Below, piece after piece: positions 6,294 to 13,692 of a DNA stretch of 16,675 nucleotides. The DNA is taken from assembly GCA_964478455.1 (NCBI GenBank), contig CAYZJD010000055.1, forward strand, positions 1-16,675, read 5' to 3'. Positions within the stretch are counted from its first letter, which is position 1. Each line of letters opens with the position of its first letter. Below the pieces are notes generated by a model that had not been told where the DNA came from, did no database searches, and saw nothing but the letters and a program-made list of their open reading frames with translations. This DNA comes from CAYZJD01 sp964478455. GTDB lineage: Bacteria; Acidobacteriota; Terriglobia; Bryobacterales; Bryobacteraceae. Position numbers and translations under genes: made by a program.

Positions 6294-7451
6294 TTAGTCC
6301 AGCCGCTTGTGGAACCTCAGGACGCTCAGCCCCAGGACCGTCGCGCCGATAAGGAACAGCGCCGCCATTTGCGGCCAAAGCGCCTCGGCGCCTACACCCT
6401 TGAGAAACACCCCCCGCACGATCTCCATGAAGTACCGCACCGGGTTCAGGTAAGTGAGGTACTGCACCGGCTCCGGCATGTTCCGAATCGGAAAGGCGAA
6501 CCCGCTCAGCATGAGCGCCGGCATAAAGAAGAAGAAGGAGGACATCATCGCCTGCTGCTGCGTGCGGGAAATGGTCGAGATGAAGAGGCCGACGCCCAGA
6601 GTGGTCATCAGAAACAGACCAGCGCAACCCAATAGAAGCAGGAAGCTCCCGCGGAAAGGCACGCTGAAGACCAGGAGCGCCACGCTCGTGATCAACACCA
6701 CATCGATCATTCCGACGACCGCGAAGGGCAGCGTCTTGCCGGCGATCAGCTCCAGCGGCCGGATCGGCGTCACCATCAACTGTTCCATGGTGCCGATCTC
6801 CTTTTCCCGCACGATTGCCATCGCGGTCAGCATCAGCGTGATCAGCGCGATGATGTTCACCACCACGCCCGGCACGAAATAGTTCCGGCTGAGCAGGTCC
6901 TCGTTGAACCAGACGCGGCTCTTCACGACCAGGCGCGGCGCGTCCAGGTTCACCGGTCCGCCGGCGGCGCCGGTGCGTCCCACCAGCCGCGCCTGCCGCT
7001 GGTCGGCCAGCACGCGGTTCGCGTAGGAGGAAACGATCCGGCTCGCGTAGCTCGCCACCACCGAGGCCGTGTTCGAGTTCGTGCCGTCCACCACGATCTG
7101 TACCGCCGTTGTCGTGCCGCGCCGGATGTCCCGGCCGAATCCCGGCAGCACCTCGACCACCGCCTGCACCGTGCCTTGGTCCATGAGCTCACGAGCTTCC
7201 GCGGCGCTGGCCGGGACCGCCGCCACCCGGAAGTTCGGCGAACCCTCGAACGCTTCGTAAAGTTCCCTGCTCGCCGGTGTCCGGTCCCGGTCCATCCAGG
7301 CGATCTTGGAATCCTCCACGTCCAGGTTTACCGCGAAGCCAAAGATGATGAGCTGGATCAGCGGCGGCCCGAACAGCACCGCGCGCATCCGCGGCTCCCG
7401 CAGCGCCTGCCGGAACTCCTTCCGTACAATCTCCCGAATCCGCCGCCACAT
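6294..7451 (-). CDS. ABC-2 type permease, YbhR-like
   Basis: Encodes 385 residues from the ATG at 7451, with SD AAGGAG about 6 nt upstream, in the gap after the previous permease's stop. The architecture is that of ABC2_membrane_3 permeases: a short N-terminal amphipathic part, a first transmembrane segment (about 24-42, AVLFGPPLIQLIIFGFAVNL), a large extracytoplasmic domain (about 45-215), then five hydrophobic segments in the C-terminal half. The family motif AMAIVREKEIGTMEQLMVTP lies at the cytoplasmic coupling loop, and LNPVRYFMEIVRGVFLKGVG is near the last helix. It pairs with the permease encoded directly upstream to form a heterodimeric channel powered by the two ATPases. In E. coli the equivalent is YbhR. 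It is the last gene of the operon. Confidence 0.93.
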   Translation of the reverse strand: MWRRIREIVRKEFRQALREPRMRAVLFGPPLIQLIIFGFAVNLDVEDSKIAWMDRDRTPASRELYEAFEGSPNFRVAAVPASAAEARELMDQGTVQAVVEVLPGFGRDIRRGTTTAVQIVVDGTNSNTASVVASYASRIVSSYANRVLADQRQARLVGRTGAAGGPVNLDAPRLVVKSRVWFNEDLLSRNYFVPGVVVNIIALITLMLTAMAIVREKEIGTMEQLMVTPIRPLELIAGKTLPFAVVGMIDVVLITSVALLVFSVPFRGSFLLLLGCAGLFLMTTLGVGLFISTISRTQQQAMMSSFFFFMPALMLSGFAFPIRNMPEPVQYLTYLNPVRYFMEIVRGVFLKGVGAEALWPQMAALFLIGATVLGLSVLRFHKRLD

Positions 7452-7461
7452 ACGCTACTCC

Positions 7462-8610
7462 TTACGCCAGTTTCCCCGCCAGTTTCCTCGTGGCCAGCAG
7501 GAAGATCACTGCCGCGTAAACGGCCAGCAGCCCGAACTCAAGCCATAGCACGTCCATCCCCACGCCCTTCAAGAAAACGCCCTTCAGCGCGGTGATGAAG
7601 TAGCGCGACGGAAAGATGTACGTCACCGCCTGGACGACCACCGGCATGTTCTCAATGGCGAAAACGAAACCTGACAGCAGGAACGCCGGCAGGAACGAAG
7701 TGATCATCCCGAGCTGAAAGGCCAGAAGCTGCCCCCGTGCGATCGCGGACAGAAAGATGCCCCAGAACAGCGCCCCGACCAGGAACACACAGCTTGTCAC
7801 CAGGACCAGCAGGGGACTCCCGCGCAGCGGCACGCCGAACACCAGCACGCCCACGCCCATCGCGATCAGCATGTCCGCCAGTCCCAGCGCAAAGTACGCG
7901 GCCATTTTGCCGAGCACCAGCTCGTGCGCGCGCAGCGGTGTCGACAAAAGCTGCTCCATCGTGCCCATTTCCCACTCGCGCGCGATCGTCAGCGAGGTCA
8001 GGAGCGCCGCAATGATCATCAGGATCACCGCGATCAGCCCGGGCACAATGTAGTTCCGCGACTTGAGTTCGCTGTTGTACCAGACCCGCAGCCGCGTCTC
8101 GACCGGCGGATCGAGCCGCCCGCCCGCTCTCCGGTTGAAGGCCTGCTGCCGCAATTCCATCGCGTAGCTTTGAGTGAGCGCGTCAGCGTAGCCCAGCGCG
8201 ATCGATGCCGTGTTCGAGTCGCTGCCGTCGAAGATCAGTTGGACCTCTGCCTCCTTGTTCATGAGCAGGTTGCGCGAGTAGTCCGCCGGGATCACCACCG
8301 CCAGCAGGCACTGGTCCCGGTCAATCCTCTGCTCGATTTCGCCGTAGTTCTGGACCTCGCCGAGGATGGTGAAATACCGCGACCCGGCGAACCGCTCGAT
8401 CAGTTCCCGGCTCTGCGGCGTCCGGTCACGGTCCAGGATCAGCGTCGGGATGCGGTCCACGTCCAGCGTCAACGCGTAGCCGAACAGCAGCAGCATCAGC
8501 AGCGGCACCGCCAGCGCCATGATCAGGCTCCTGGGGTCGCGCAGAATGTGCAGCGCCTCCTTGCGCGCCACCGCCGCAGTCCGCTCCAGGCTCCGCCGCA
8601 TTCCGCTCAT
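7462..8610 (-). CDS. ABC-2 type permease, YbhS-like
   Basis: Encodes 382 residues. Its ATG (8610) overlaps the stop of the second ATPase gene (ATGA, 8607-8610), indicating translational coupling. The layout matches the partner permease: basic N-end with ARKEALHILRDPRSLIMALA, a first membrane segment about 30-48, an extracytoplasmic domain to about residue 185, then several membrane segments. The motif SLTIAREWEMGTMEQLLSTP corresponds to the REKE/GTMEQL coupling motif of the family. IFPSRYFITALKGVFLKGVG is the C-terminal family motif. It is most like E. coli YbhS. Only 10 bp separate it from the next permease gene. The substrate cannot be told from sequence; the E. coli system has been linked to drug and Na+/Li+ efflux. 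Confidence 0.93.
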   Translation of the reverse strand: MSGMRRSLERTAAVARKEALHILRDPRSLIMALAVPLLMLLLFGYALTLDVDRIPTLILDRDRTPQSRELIERFAGSRYFTILGEVQNYGEIEQRIDRDQCLLAVVIPADYSRNLLMNKEAEVQLIFDGSDSNTASIALGYADALTQSYAMELRQQAFNRRAGGRLDPPVETRLRVWYNSELKSRNYIVPGLIAVILMIIAALLTSLTIAREWEMGTMEQLLSTPLRAHELVLGKMAAYFALGLADMLIAMGVGVLVFGVPLRGSPLLVLVTSCVFLVGALFWGIFLSAIARGQLLAFQLGMITSFLPAFLLSGFVFAIENMPVVVQAVTYIFPSRYFITALKGVFLKGVGMDVLWLEFGLLAVYAAVIFLLATRKLAGKLA

Positions 8611-9377
8611 GACCGCCGTTCCTCTTCCTCGATCATGGCCACGAATACCTCCTCCATCGTCGGCTTGCCGGCGGATTCCTTCAGCTCCGGCGGCGTCCCC
8701 AGCGCGATGATCTTGCCGCGGTACATCAGCGCCAGCCGGTGGCAGTACTCAGCCTCCTCCATGTAGTGCGTGGTGACGAACACCGTGTGCCCCGCTTCGG
8801 AAAGCTGGTAAATGAGGTCCCAGAAGCCGCGCCGCGCGATCGGGTCCACGCCCGAGGTCGGCTCGTCCAGGAACAAGATCGGAGGCTCATGCAGGATCGC
8901 GCATCCGAGCGCCAGCCGCTGTTTCCAACCGCCGGCGAGCAGGCGCGTCATCATCGCCCGCTGCTCCTCAAGCCCCGCCATCTTGAGCGCGTACGACCTC
9001 CTCTCCGGTTTTCTCTCCTCGGGCACCCCGTAGATGCCGCTGAAGAAGTCGATGTTTTCCTCGACGGTGAGATCGTCGTAAAGCGAGAACTTCTGCGACA
9101 TGTAGCCGATGTTGTGGCGCACCGTCTCCGGATCCTCGGCCACGTCAAAGCCGCCGACCCGCGCCCACCCGGCCGTCGGCTGGAGCAGCCCGCACAAGAT
9201 GCGGATCGCCGTCGACTTGCCCGCGCCGTTCGGCCCGAGGAACCCGAAGATCTCTCCCCGCCGCACCTGGAACGAGATGCGATCAACCGCGGTGAAGTCG
9301 CCGAAACGCTTCACCAGCCCATCGACTTCTACCGCCCAGTGCCCGTTGTTTCCGGTTGCTTGAGCGCTCGTGTTCAT
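8607..9377 (-). CDS. ABC transporter ATP-binding protein (YbhF C-half-like)
   Basis: Encodes 256 residues from the ATG at 9377; a TTG one codon upstream is also in frame but the ATG shares its A with the previous stop (TGATG), so ATG is preferred. All nucleotide-binding motifs are present: Walker A GPNGAGKST (48-56), Q-loop Gln95 in YMSQKFSLY, a signature variant LAGGWKQRLALG (147-158) instead of LSGG, Walker B ILFLDEP (167-173) with Glu172, D-loop SGVD, and switch His204 in VTTHYMEEAEYC. It pairs with the ATPase encoded just upstream. Together the two proteins (318 plus 256 residues) match the size and order of the two domains of E. coli YbhF. Its stop overlaps the first permease start. Confidence 0.94.
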   Translation of the reverse strand: MNTSAQATGNNGHWAVEVDGLVKRFGDFTAVDRISFQVRRGEIFGFLGPNGAGKSTAIRILCGLLQPTAGWARVGGFDVAEDPETVRHNIGYMSQKFSLYDDLTVEENIDFFSGIYGVPEERKPERRSYALKMAGLEEQRAMMTRLLAGGWKQRLALGCAILHEPPILFLDEPTSGVDPIARRGFWDLIYQLSEAGHTVFVTTHYMEEAEYCHRLALMYRGKIIALGTPPELKESAGKPTMEEVFVAMIEEEERRS

Positions 9378-10333
9378 CAAGCCTCGCCCCCGGCCTTATG
9401 GATCAAAGCGATGAACGCGTCTTCGAGCGACGGCGCGATCCGCTCGAATTCCGCCGGCCCGAGTCGGGCGTGTTCCAGTTCCGCCGCCAGCGCCTCCGGT
9501 GATGTTCTCGCCGGATCGAGGAACACGTGCAGCGCCGCCCCGAAGGGCTCCGCGCTGAGAACGCCCTCCTTGCGCCCGAGCAGTTCCCGCGCCGCCCGCT
9601 GGTCCCGGCATCGCACCGCGTAGCAGTCTTCCTCGAGCTCGCGTTTCAGCGTCGCAGGCATTGCGCAGCGGATCAGCCGGCCGTGATGCATCAGCCCCAC
9701 GCGGTCGCAACGCTCCGCTTCATCGAGATACGCGGTGGCCACGAACACCGTCATCCCTTCCTTCACGAGCCGGTAGAGGATCTCCCAGAAGTCGCGGCGC
9801 GACACCGGGTCCACGCCGCAGGTCGGCTCGTCGAGGAACAGGATCTGCGGCCGGTGCAGCAGCGTGCACATCAACGCCAGCTTTTGCTTCATCCCGCCAG
9901 AGAGCCGGCCCGCCTGCCGTTTGCCGAATGGTTCCATCCGCGTCATCCGCAGCAGCCGCGGCATCAGCTCATCCCGGTCCGGGCGCCCGATGCCGAACAG
10001 GTCCGCATAGAAGGCCATGTTCTCTTCCACCGTCAGGTCGCCGTACAGGCCGAAGCGCTGCGCCATGTACCCGATGCGATCCTTGATCTGGCCGGTGTGG
10101 CGCGCGGTGTCGAAGCCCGCCACCAGCGCCTCGCCCGAACTGGGTTCGAACAGCCCGCACAGCAGCCGCAGCGTGGTGGTCTTCCCGGCGCCGTCCGGCC
10201 CCACCAGTCCGAACACCTCGCCGCGCGCGATCTCCAGATTGAGATCATCCACCGCCGTCAGTTCGCCAAACCGGCGCGTGAGATGGACGGCGCGGATGAT
10301 CGGGTCCACCGAATAGCGCTCCACCGCGGTCAT
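9377..10333 (-). CDS. ABC transporter ATP-binding protein (YbhF N-half-like), no switch His
   Basis: Encodes 318 residues. Its ATG (10333) overlaps the HlyD gene stop (ATGA). Motifs: Walker A GPDGAGKTT (45-53), Q-loop Gln92 in YMAQRFGLY, canonical signature LSGGMKQKLAL (144-154), Walker B ILFLDEPTCGVD (164-175) with Glu169. At the position of the switch histidine there is Ala201 (FVATAYLDEAERC), so one ATP site of the heterodimer is likely altered. From memory, YbhF-type N-terminal domains also have TAY here, so this may be conserved. Residues about 225-318 form a C-terminal extension (domain ending SLEDAFIALIHKAGG) typical of drug-export ATPases. The gene abuts the second ATPase gene through TGATG. 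Confidence 0.94.
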   Translation of the reverse strand: MTAVERYSVDPIIRAVHLTRRFGELTAVDDLNLEIARGEVFGLVGPDGAGKTTTLRLLCGLFEPSSGEALVAGFDTARHTGQIKDRIGYMAQRFGLYGDLTVEENMAFYADLFGIGRPDRDELMPRLLRMTRMEPFGKRQAGRLSGGMKQKLALMCTLLHRPQILFLDEPTCGVDPVSRRDFWEILYRLVKEGMTVFVATAYLDEAERCDRVGLMHHGRLIRCAMPATLKRELEEDCYAVRCRDQRAARELLGRKEGVLSAEPFGAALHVFLDPARTSPEALAAELEHARLGPAEFERIAPSLEDAFIALIHKAGGEA

Positions 10334-11505
10334 TCGACGATGATCTCCGCGTCCGCCGGCATGTTCAACTTTAGCTCGCCTTCCGGGTTCGGAATGTCGA
10401 TCTTCACCCGGTAGACCAGCTTCACGCGTTCCTCCTCGGTCTGGATCTGCTTCGGAGTGAATTCCGCTTCCGGGGAGATGAACGACACGCGTCCCGAGTA
10501 AACCTTGCCCGGGAACGAGTCGGTTGTCACCTTAACCCGCGCGCCGAGCTTCACGCGCCCCAGATCGGTCTCATTAACGTAGCCGCGCAGCCACGGGTGC
10601 TCCAGGTCGCCTACTGTGAGCACCGTCGTGCCCGCTGCCAGCGTCTCGCCCGGCTCGGCCGATTTCACCAGCACCACCCCGTCGATCGGCGACACCGCCT
10701 CAGTGTCGGCGAGCTGCGTGTCGATAACGGCGATCTGCGCCCGCGCCCGCTCGATCTCCGCCTTGCGCGTCTCCACTTCCTGCTGGCGCCGCTTCAGTTC
10801 CAGCCGCGTCGCTTCCGCGAGCTGCACCGCCGCCTTCGCCCGCCCGACCTGCGCACGGGCCGCCTCGATCGTCTCCTTCCGCGGCCCCTCCACCACCAGC
10901 GCCAGCCGCTGCTCGGCCTGCCGCAGCGCCGCCGCCGTGCGCTCGTGGATCGTGCGGAACTGGTCGAACTGAGCCGTCGAGATATCGTCGTTGCGGTGCA
11001 ACTGCTGCGCCCGCTCCCAATCCTTGGTCGCCCTCGAGTGCTCGGTGCGGACCGCCTCCACCGCCGCCTTCGCCTCTTCGATTTCCTGCGGCCGCGAGCC
11101 GGCCTCGAGCTCCGCCAGCCTCGCCTGGGCCTGTTCGAGATCGGCGCGCCGCGCCGCCGTCTCGCCCTCCACCGTTTCGCGCTGCCACTCGATCGCCGTC
11201 CGCAGTTGCGCCAGTTGCGACTCGGCCACGTCGAGCGCCGCCTGCTCGCGCTCGCGCGTCCGCTCAAGCTGCTCGCGGTCCAGCCGGGCGACCACCATCC
11301 CCTTCTTCACCGGCTGTCCTTCGTCCACCAGCCGCTCCACCAGCCTGCCCGGGCTCTTGAACGCGATCTTTACCTCGGTCAGCTCGATGTTGCCCGAGAT
11401 CCGAATCGACCGCCCATCGTCGTTGTTCCACCACCGCAGCGCATAGCGACCGCCAATCACCAGCGCCGCTCCCGCCACCACCACCAGAATGATCTTGTTC
11501 CTCAT
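10330..11505 (-). CDS. HlyD-family periplasmic adaptor, YbhG-like
   Basis: Encodes 391 residues from the ATG at 11505, with GGGTGA about 10 nt upstream. An N-terminal membrane anchor (4-19, KIILVVVAGAALVIGG) is followed by a first lipoyl half (IAFKSPGRLVERLVDEGQPV, 47-66). A long alpha-helical hairpin of about 190 residues follows, rich in Ala, Glu, Arg and Gln heptads (EREQAALDVAESQLAQLR and similar). The second lipoyl half (AVSPIDGVVLVKSAEPGETL) and the beta-barrel/membrane-proximal domains (LRGYVNETDLGRVKLGARVK, IDIPNPEGELKLNMPADAEI) complete the order typical of membrane fusion proteins. The adaptor links the ABC inner-membrane complex to a TolC-type channel, here encoded just upstream (28 bp). 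It is most like E. coli YbhG by context and motif order. Confidence 0.93.
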   Translation of the reverse strand: MRNKIILVVVAGAALVIGGRYALRWWNNDDGRSIRISGNIELTEVKIAFKSPGRLVERLVDEGQPVKKGMVVARLDREQLERTREREQAALDVAESQLAQLRTAIEWQRETVEGETAARRADLEQAQARLAELEAGSRPQEIEEAKAAVEAVRTEHSRATKDWERAQQLHRNDDISTAQFDQFRTIHERTAAALRQAEQRLALVVEGPRKETIEAARAQVGRAKAAVQLAEATRLELKRRQQEVETRKAEIERARAQIAVIDTQLADTEAVSPIDGVVLVKSAEPGETLAAGTTVLTVGDLEHPWLRGYVNETDLGRVKLGARVKVTTDSFPGKVYSGRVSFISPEAEFTPKQIQTEEERVKLVYRVKIDIPNPEGELKLNMPADAEIIVE

Positions 11506-11522
11506 CTCTCAATCACCCAAAT

Positions 11523-11546
11523 GAATCAATGAATCAATGGATCAAT
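11523..11546. repeat. Three tandem 8-bp units at the tolC-like stop codon
   Basis: GAATCAAT (11523-11530), GAATCAAT (11531-11538) and GGATCAAT (11539-11546) lie head to tail. The array spans the stop codon of the TolC-like gene (11534-11536) and part of the 28-bp gap to the adaptor gene. Because 8 is not a multiple of 3, gain or loss of a unit would change the C-terminus or stop position. Confidence 0.75.
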
Positions 11547-12874
11547 CCCCTCACGGTTCCCATCGCCTGCCTCAAGTCGATTCCCGCCTTGTTAAAGAGG
11601 AACATCGCAGCGATGTGGTTGTCCCGCGCCCGCGCCAGCCGGGTCTGCGCATCGGTCACTTCGATGCTCGAGGCCACCCCCGCCTCGTAGCGCCGCCGCG
11701 CCTGAGCCAGTTCTTCCTCGGCCTGTTTCAAACCGTCGCGCGACACCAGCACCTGCTCCTCGGACGAGCGCACGTTGTCCAGCGCCAGCCGGATCTCCAG
11801 TTCCACCTGCCGCAGCAGGTCGGCCGTCCGGATTCGCTCCTGCTCAAGTTGGGAGCGGCTTTCCGCCCGCCGCGCGTCCCGCCGCCCGCCATCGAAAAGC
11901 GGTATCCGCAGCGAAGCACCGCAGGTGCGCGTCGGGATCGCATGGTTGATGCTCGACCCGATCGAACCGTAGTCCGCGAAGCCCACGAGAGACGGCAGCC
12001 GCTCCATCTTCACCGCGCTGTGGTTGAGCCGCGCAGCCGCTTCCCGCTTGCGCTGCGCCCGGACGTCCGCGCGCGCCTTGATCGCCTTCCCGAGCGCCTC
12101 CTCGGGCGAAGGCGCTTCCGGTTTGGCGTAGCCAAGCTGCTCGGTCAGCCGGAGTTCCGTCTCCAGGGGCAGCCCAATCCACTTCAGCAAATGAAGGTGC
12201 GCCTGCCGCCGCTCGTTTTCCGCCACGAGCAGCCGCTGGCGTTCGTTCGAGAGCTGTACCCGCGCCCGCGTCACCTCGACCCCGGTGCCCGTCCCGGCCG
12301 CCTTCTGGTTCGTGGCGAGCTTGACTAGTTCCTCTGCCAGCGCGACGTTCGCCCTGGCCGCCTCCACGCCCGCCTCCGCGCGCAATGCCGCCAGGTACAG
12401 GTTCGCCGCCTGCTGCGCCACCTGGTCGCGAACGGCCTCCGCCTCCGCGTCCGCCGCGCCAACACCGGTCTTGGAGGCCTGGTGCCGCCGGATCGCACTG
12501 AAGTCGAAAATCGTCTGCGTCATCGTTGCCCGGGCATCGAAGACATTGAACGGCCCCACGAATGCCGGGATGCCGAAGCCGGGGATTGTCGTCTCAAACC
12601 GGATCCCGAACGCCTGCAAGTTCCGCGTCTGGCTCTGCTGGCTGAGGCTCGCGTCCAGATTCGGCACCAGCGCGGCCCGCGCCTGGCGCGATCGCTCGCG
12701 CGCCTGCGCGCGGCTCTCTTCCGCCAGTTGCACTCGGGCGCTCCCCGCCGGCGCCAGCGCCAGTTCGATCGCCTTCCTCAGATCGAGCTCCAGTGGCCCG
12801 TCCACAGCCGAGGCCGGGGCCGCTGCCGCTGCCAACAAGACCGCTGCCCAAAGATCGCGTCTTTGCTTGTCCAT
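11534..12874 (-). CDS. TolC-family outer-membrane efflux channel
   Basis: Encodes 446 residues from the ATG at 12874 (AGAGG about 12 nt upstream); an in-frame TTG at 12907 would lie inside the tetR gene and is less likely. Residues 1-23 are a signal peptide (MDKQRRDL, hydrophobic core, PASA). The mature protein shows the two repeated OEP domains of TolC proteins. The first half starts LELDLRKAIELALA; it continues through long helices (AQARERSRQARAALVPNLDA) and strands (FDARATMTQTIFDFSAI). The second half repeats with SLRIPLFDGGRRDARRAES and ends RRYEAGVASSIEVTDAQTRL, the most conserved family motif. It sits between the regulator and the adaptor gene. In E. coli ybhGFSR lacks its own channel gene, so this operon may be self-sufficient for export to the outside. 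Confidence 0.93.
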   Translation of the reverse strand: MDKQRRDLWAAVLLAAAAAPASAVDGPLELDLRKAIELALAPAGSARVQLAEESRAQARERSRQARAALVPNLDASLSQQSQTRNLQAFGIRFETTIPGFGIPAFVGPFNVFDARATMTQTIFDFSAIRRHQASKTGVGAADAEAEAVRDQVAQQAANLYLAALRAEAGVEAARANVALAEELVKLATNQKAAGTGTGVEVTRARVQLSNERQRLLVAENERRQAHLHLLKWIGLPLETELRLTEQLGYAKPEAPSPEEALGKAIKARADVRAQRKREAAARLNHSAVKMERLPSLVGFADYGSIGSSINHAIPTRTCGASLRIPLFDGGRRDARRAESRSQLEQERIRTADLLRQVELEIRLALDNVRSSEEQVLVSRDGLKQAEEELAQARRRYEAGVASSIEVTDAQTRLARARDNHIAAMFLFNKAGIDLRQAMGTVRGLIH

Positions 12875-12881
12875 GGTATTT

Positions 12882-13601
12882 TCAACCTCTCGAAGCCGGC
12901 GAAACAACCGGCGCCCTCAACCCTGCCCCAAGGAAGGTCACGATCCGGGCGATCATGCCTTCCACGTCCGTGGGGTCACACTGGCCGTCCGAGAGGAATT
13001 GCAGGAGGCCGGTCCCGGCGAGCGAGTGCGCCAGCACCCCGACACAGAAGTTGATACGCCACAGAAGCTCCACTTGTGGCACGCCCGGAAGGGCGCGGTG
13101 GAAGGCGGCCGCGAATCGCGTCGCAATCTCCCGCATCTGCTCGAACAGCACCTCCCGCACTGTCTCCGCGGGTTCGGTGTACATCCTCCCAAGAAGCCGT
13201 GCAAACGGCGCTTGCGCTCCTCCACGCTTCCGCCCGGCGCGAAGCACGGGTTCTGCAAATGCTCGCAGGATACATTCCAGGTGAAGTGGTCCGGTTCCCG
13301 CGGCCGTCTCGCATTCATCCAGCATCCGCAGCCGCTCCTGGTTCACCTGTCCGATCCGCCGGGCGAACACTGCTTTGATCAGTGCGTCCTTGGACTGGAA
13401 GTGGTAGTTGACCGCCGCGAGGTTCACACCCGCCTGGGCGGTGATCATGCGGAGGGACGTGGCATCGAAACCGTGGTCGGCGAACAGGCGTTCCGCGGCG
13501 TCGAGGATGCGCTCCTTGGCATCGGTCGATGGGCGGCCTTTGCGTTCTGGATCTGACCCGGTGTTTGAGGCCTCGGGGAGCAGGGCTGTTTCGTGAGTCA
13601 T
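12882..13601 (-). CDS. TetR-family regulator, CecR-like by context
   Basis: Encodes 239 residues from the ATG at 13601. Residues 1-27 are a polar extension; residues 28-75 are the TetR DNA-binding domain (ERILDAAERLFADHGFDATS, then LRMITAQAGVNLAAVNYHF with the helix-turn-helix about 49-68). The rest is an all-helical ligand-binding and dimerisation domain. The ATG has no SD and lies only about 5-6 nt from the predicted transcription start, so the mRNA is nearly leaderless. The stop is 7 bp before the tolC-like start. Being first in the operon and having an inverted repeat over its promoter suggests autorepression and control of the whole exporter. In E. coli CecR (YbiH) heads the equivalent operon; the CecR label rests on gene order. 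Confidence 0.93.
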   Translation of the reverse strand: MTHETALLPEASNTGSDPERKGRPSTDAKERILDAAERLFADHGFDATSLRMITAQAGVNLAAVNYHFQSKDALIKAVFARRIGQVNQERLRMLDECETAAGTGPLHLECILRAFAEPVLRAGRKRGGAQAPFARLLGRMYTEPAETVREVLFEQMREIATRFAAAFHRALPGVPQVELLWRINFCVGVLAHSLAGTGLLQFLSDGQCDPTDVEGMIARIVTFLGAGLRAPVVSPASRG

Positions 13602-13613
13602 ACGTTCGTTTTA

Positions 13614-13642
13614 ATCATACGATGGAAACGTACGTATGTCAA
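13614..13642 (-). promoter_or_regulatory. Near-consensus sigma70 promoter of the efflux operon
   Basis: On the minus strand TTGACA (13642-13637) is followed by exactly 17 bp and then TATGAT (13619-13614). Both hexamers are at or one base from consensus, in an AT-richer 90-bp gap. Predicted transcription starts near 13607, leaving a leader of only about 5-6 nt before the tetR ATG. Confidence 0.85.
13616..13638. promoter_or_regulatory. Candidate TetR operator (inverted CATACG repeat)
   Basis: CATACG (13616-13621) and CGTATG (13633-13638) form an inverted repeat with an 11-bp centre, 23 bp in all. It covers the spacer between the -35 and -10 boxes and overlaps both. A third CATACG (13599-13604) overlaps the start codon, 17 bp away in direct orientation. 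The size and position fit TetR autorepression; binding is inferred. Confidence 0.6.
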
Positions 13643-13692
13643 GATCATGAACCAAAATGCTAGGCAACAGATTGAAAATAAAACCAATTCTT

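Noticed and set aside
10597..11532. Long plus-strand frames over the HlyD and TolC genes
   Set aside because: Arg/Leu-rich shadows typical of the reverse frame of GC-rich genes; no SD and no recognisable domain.
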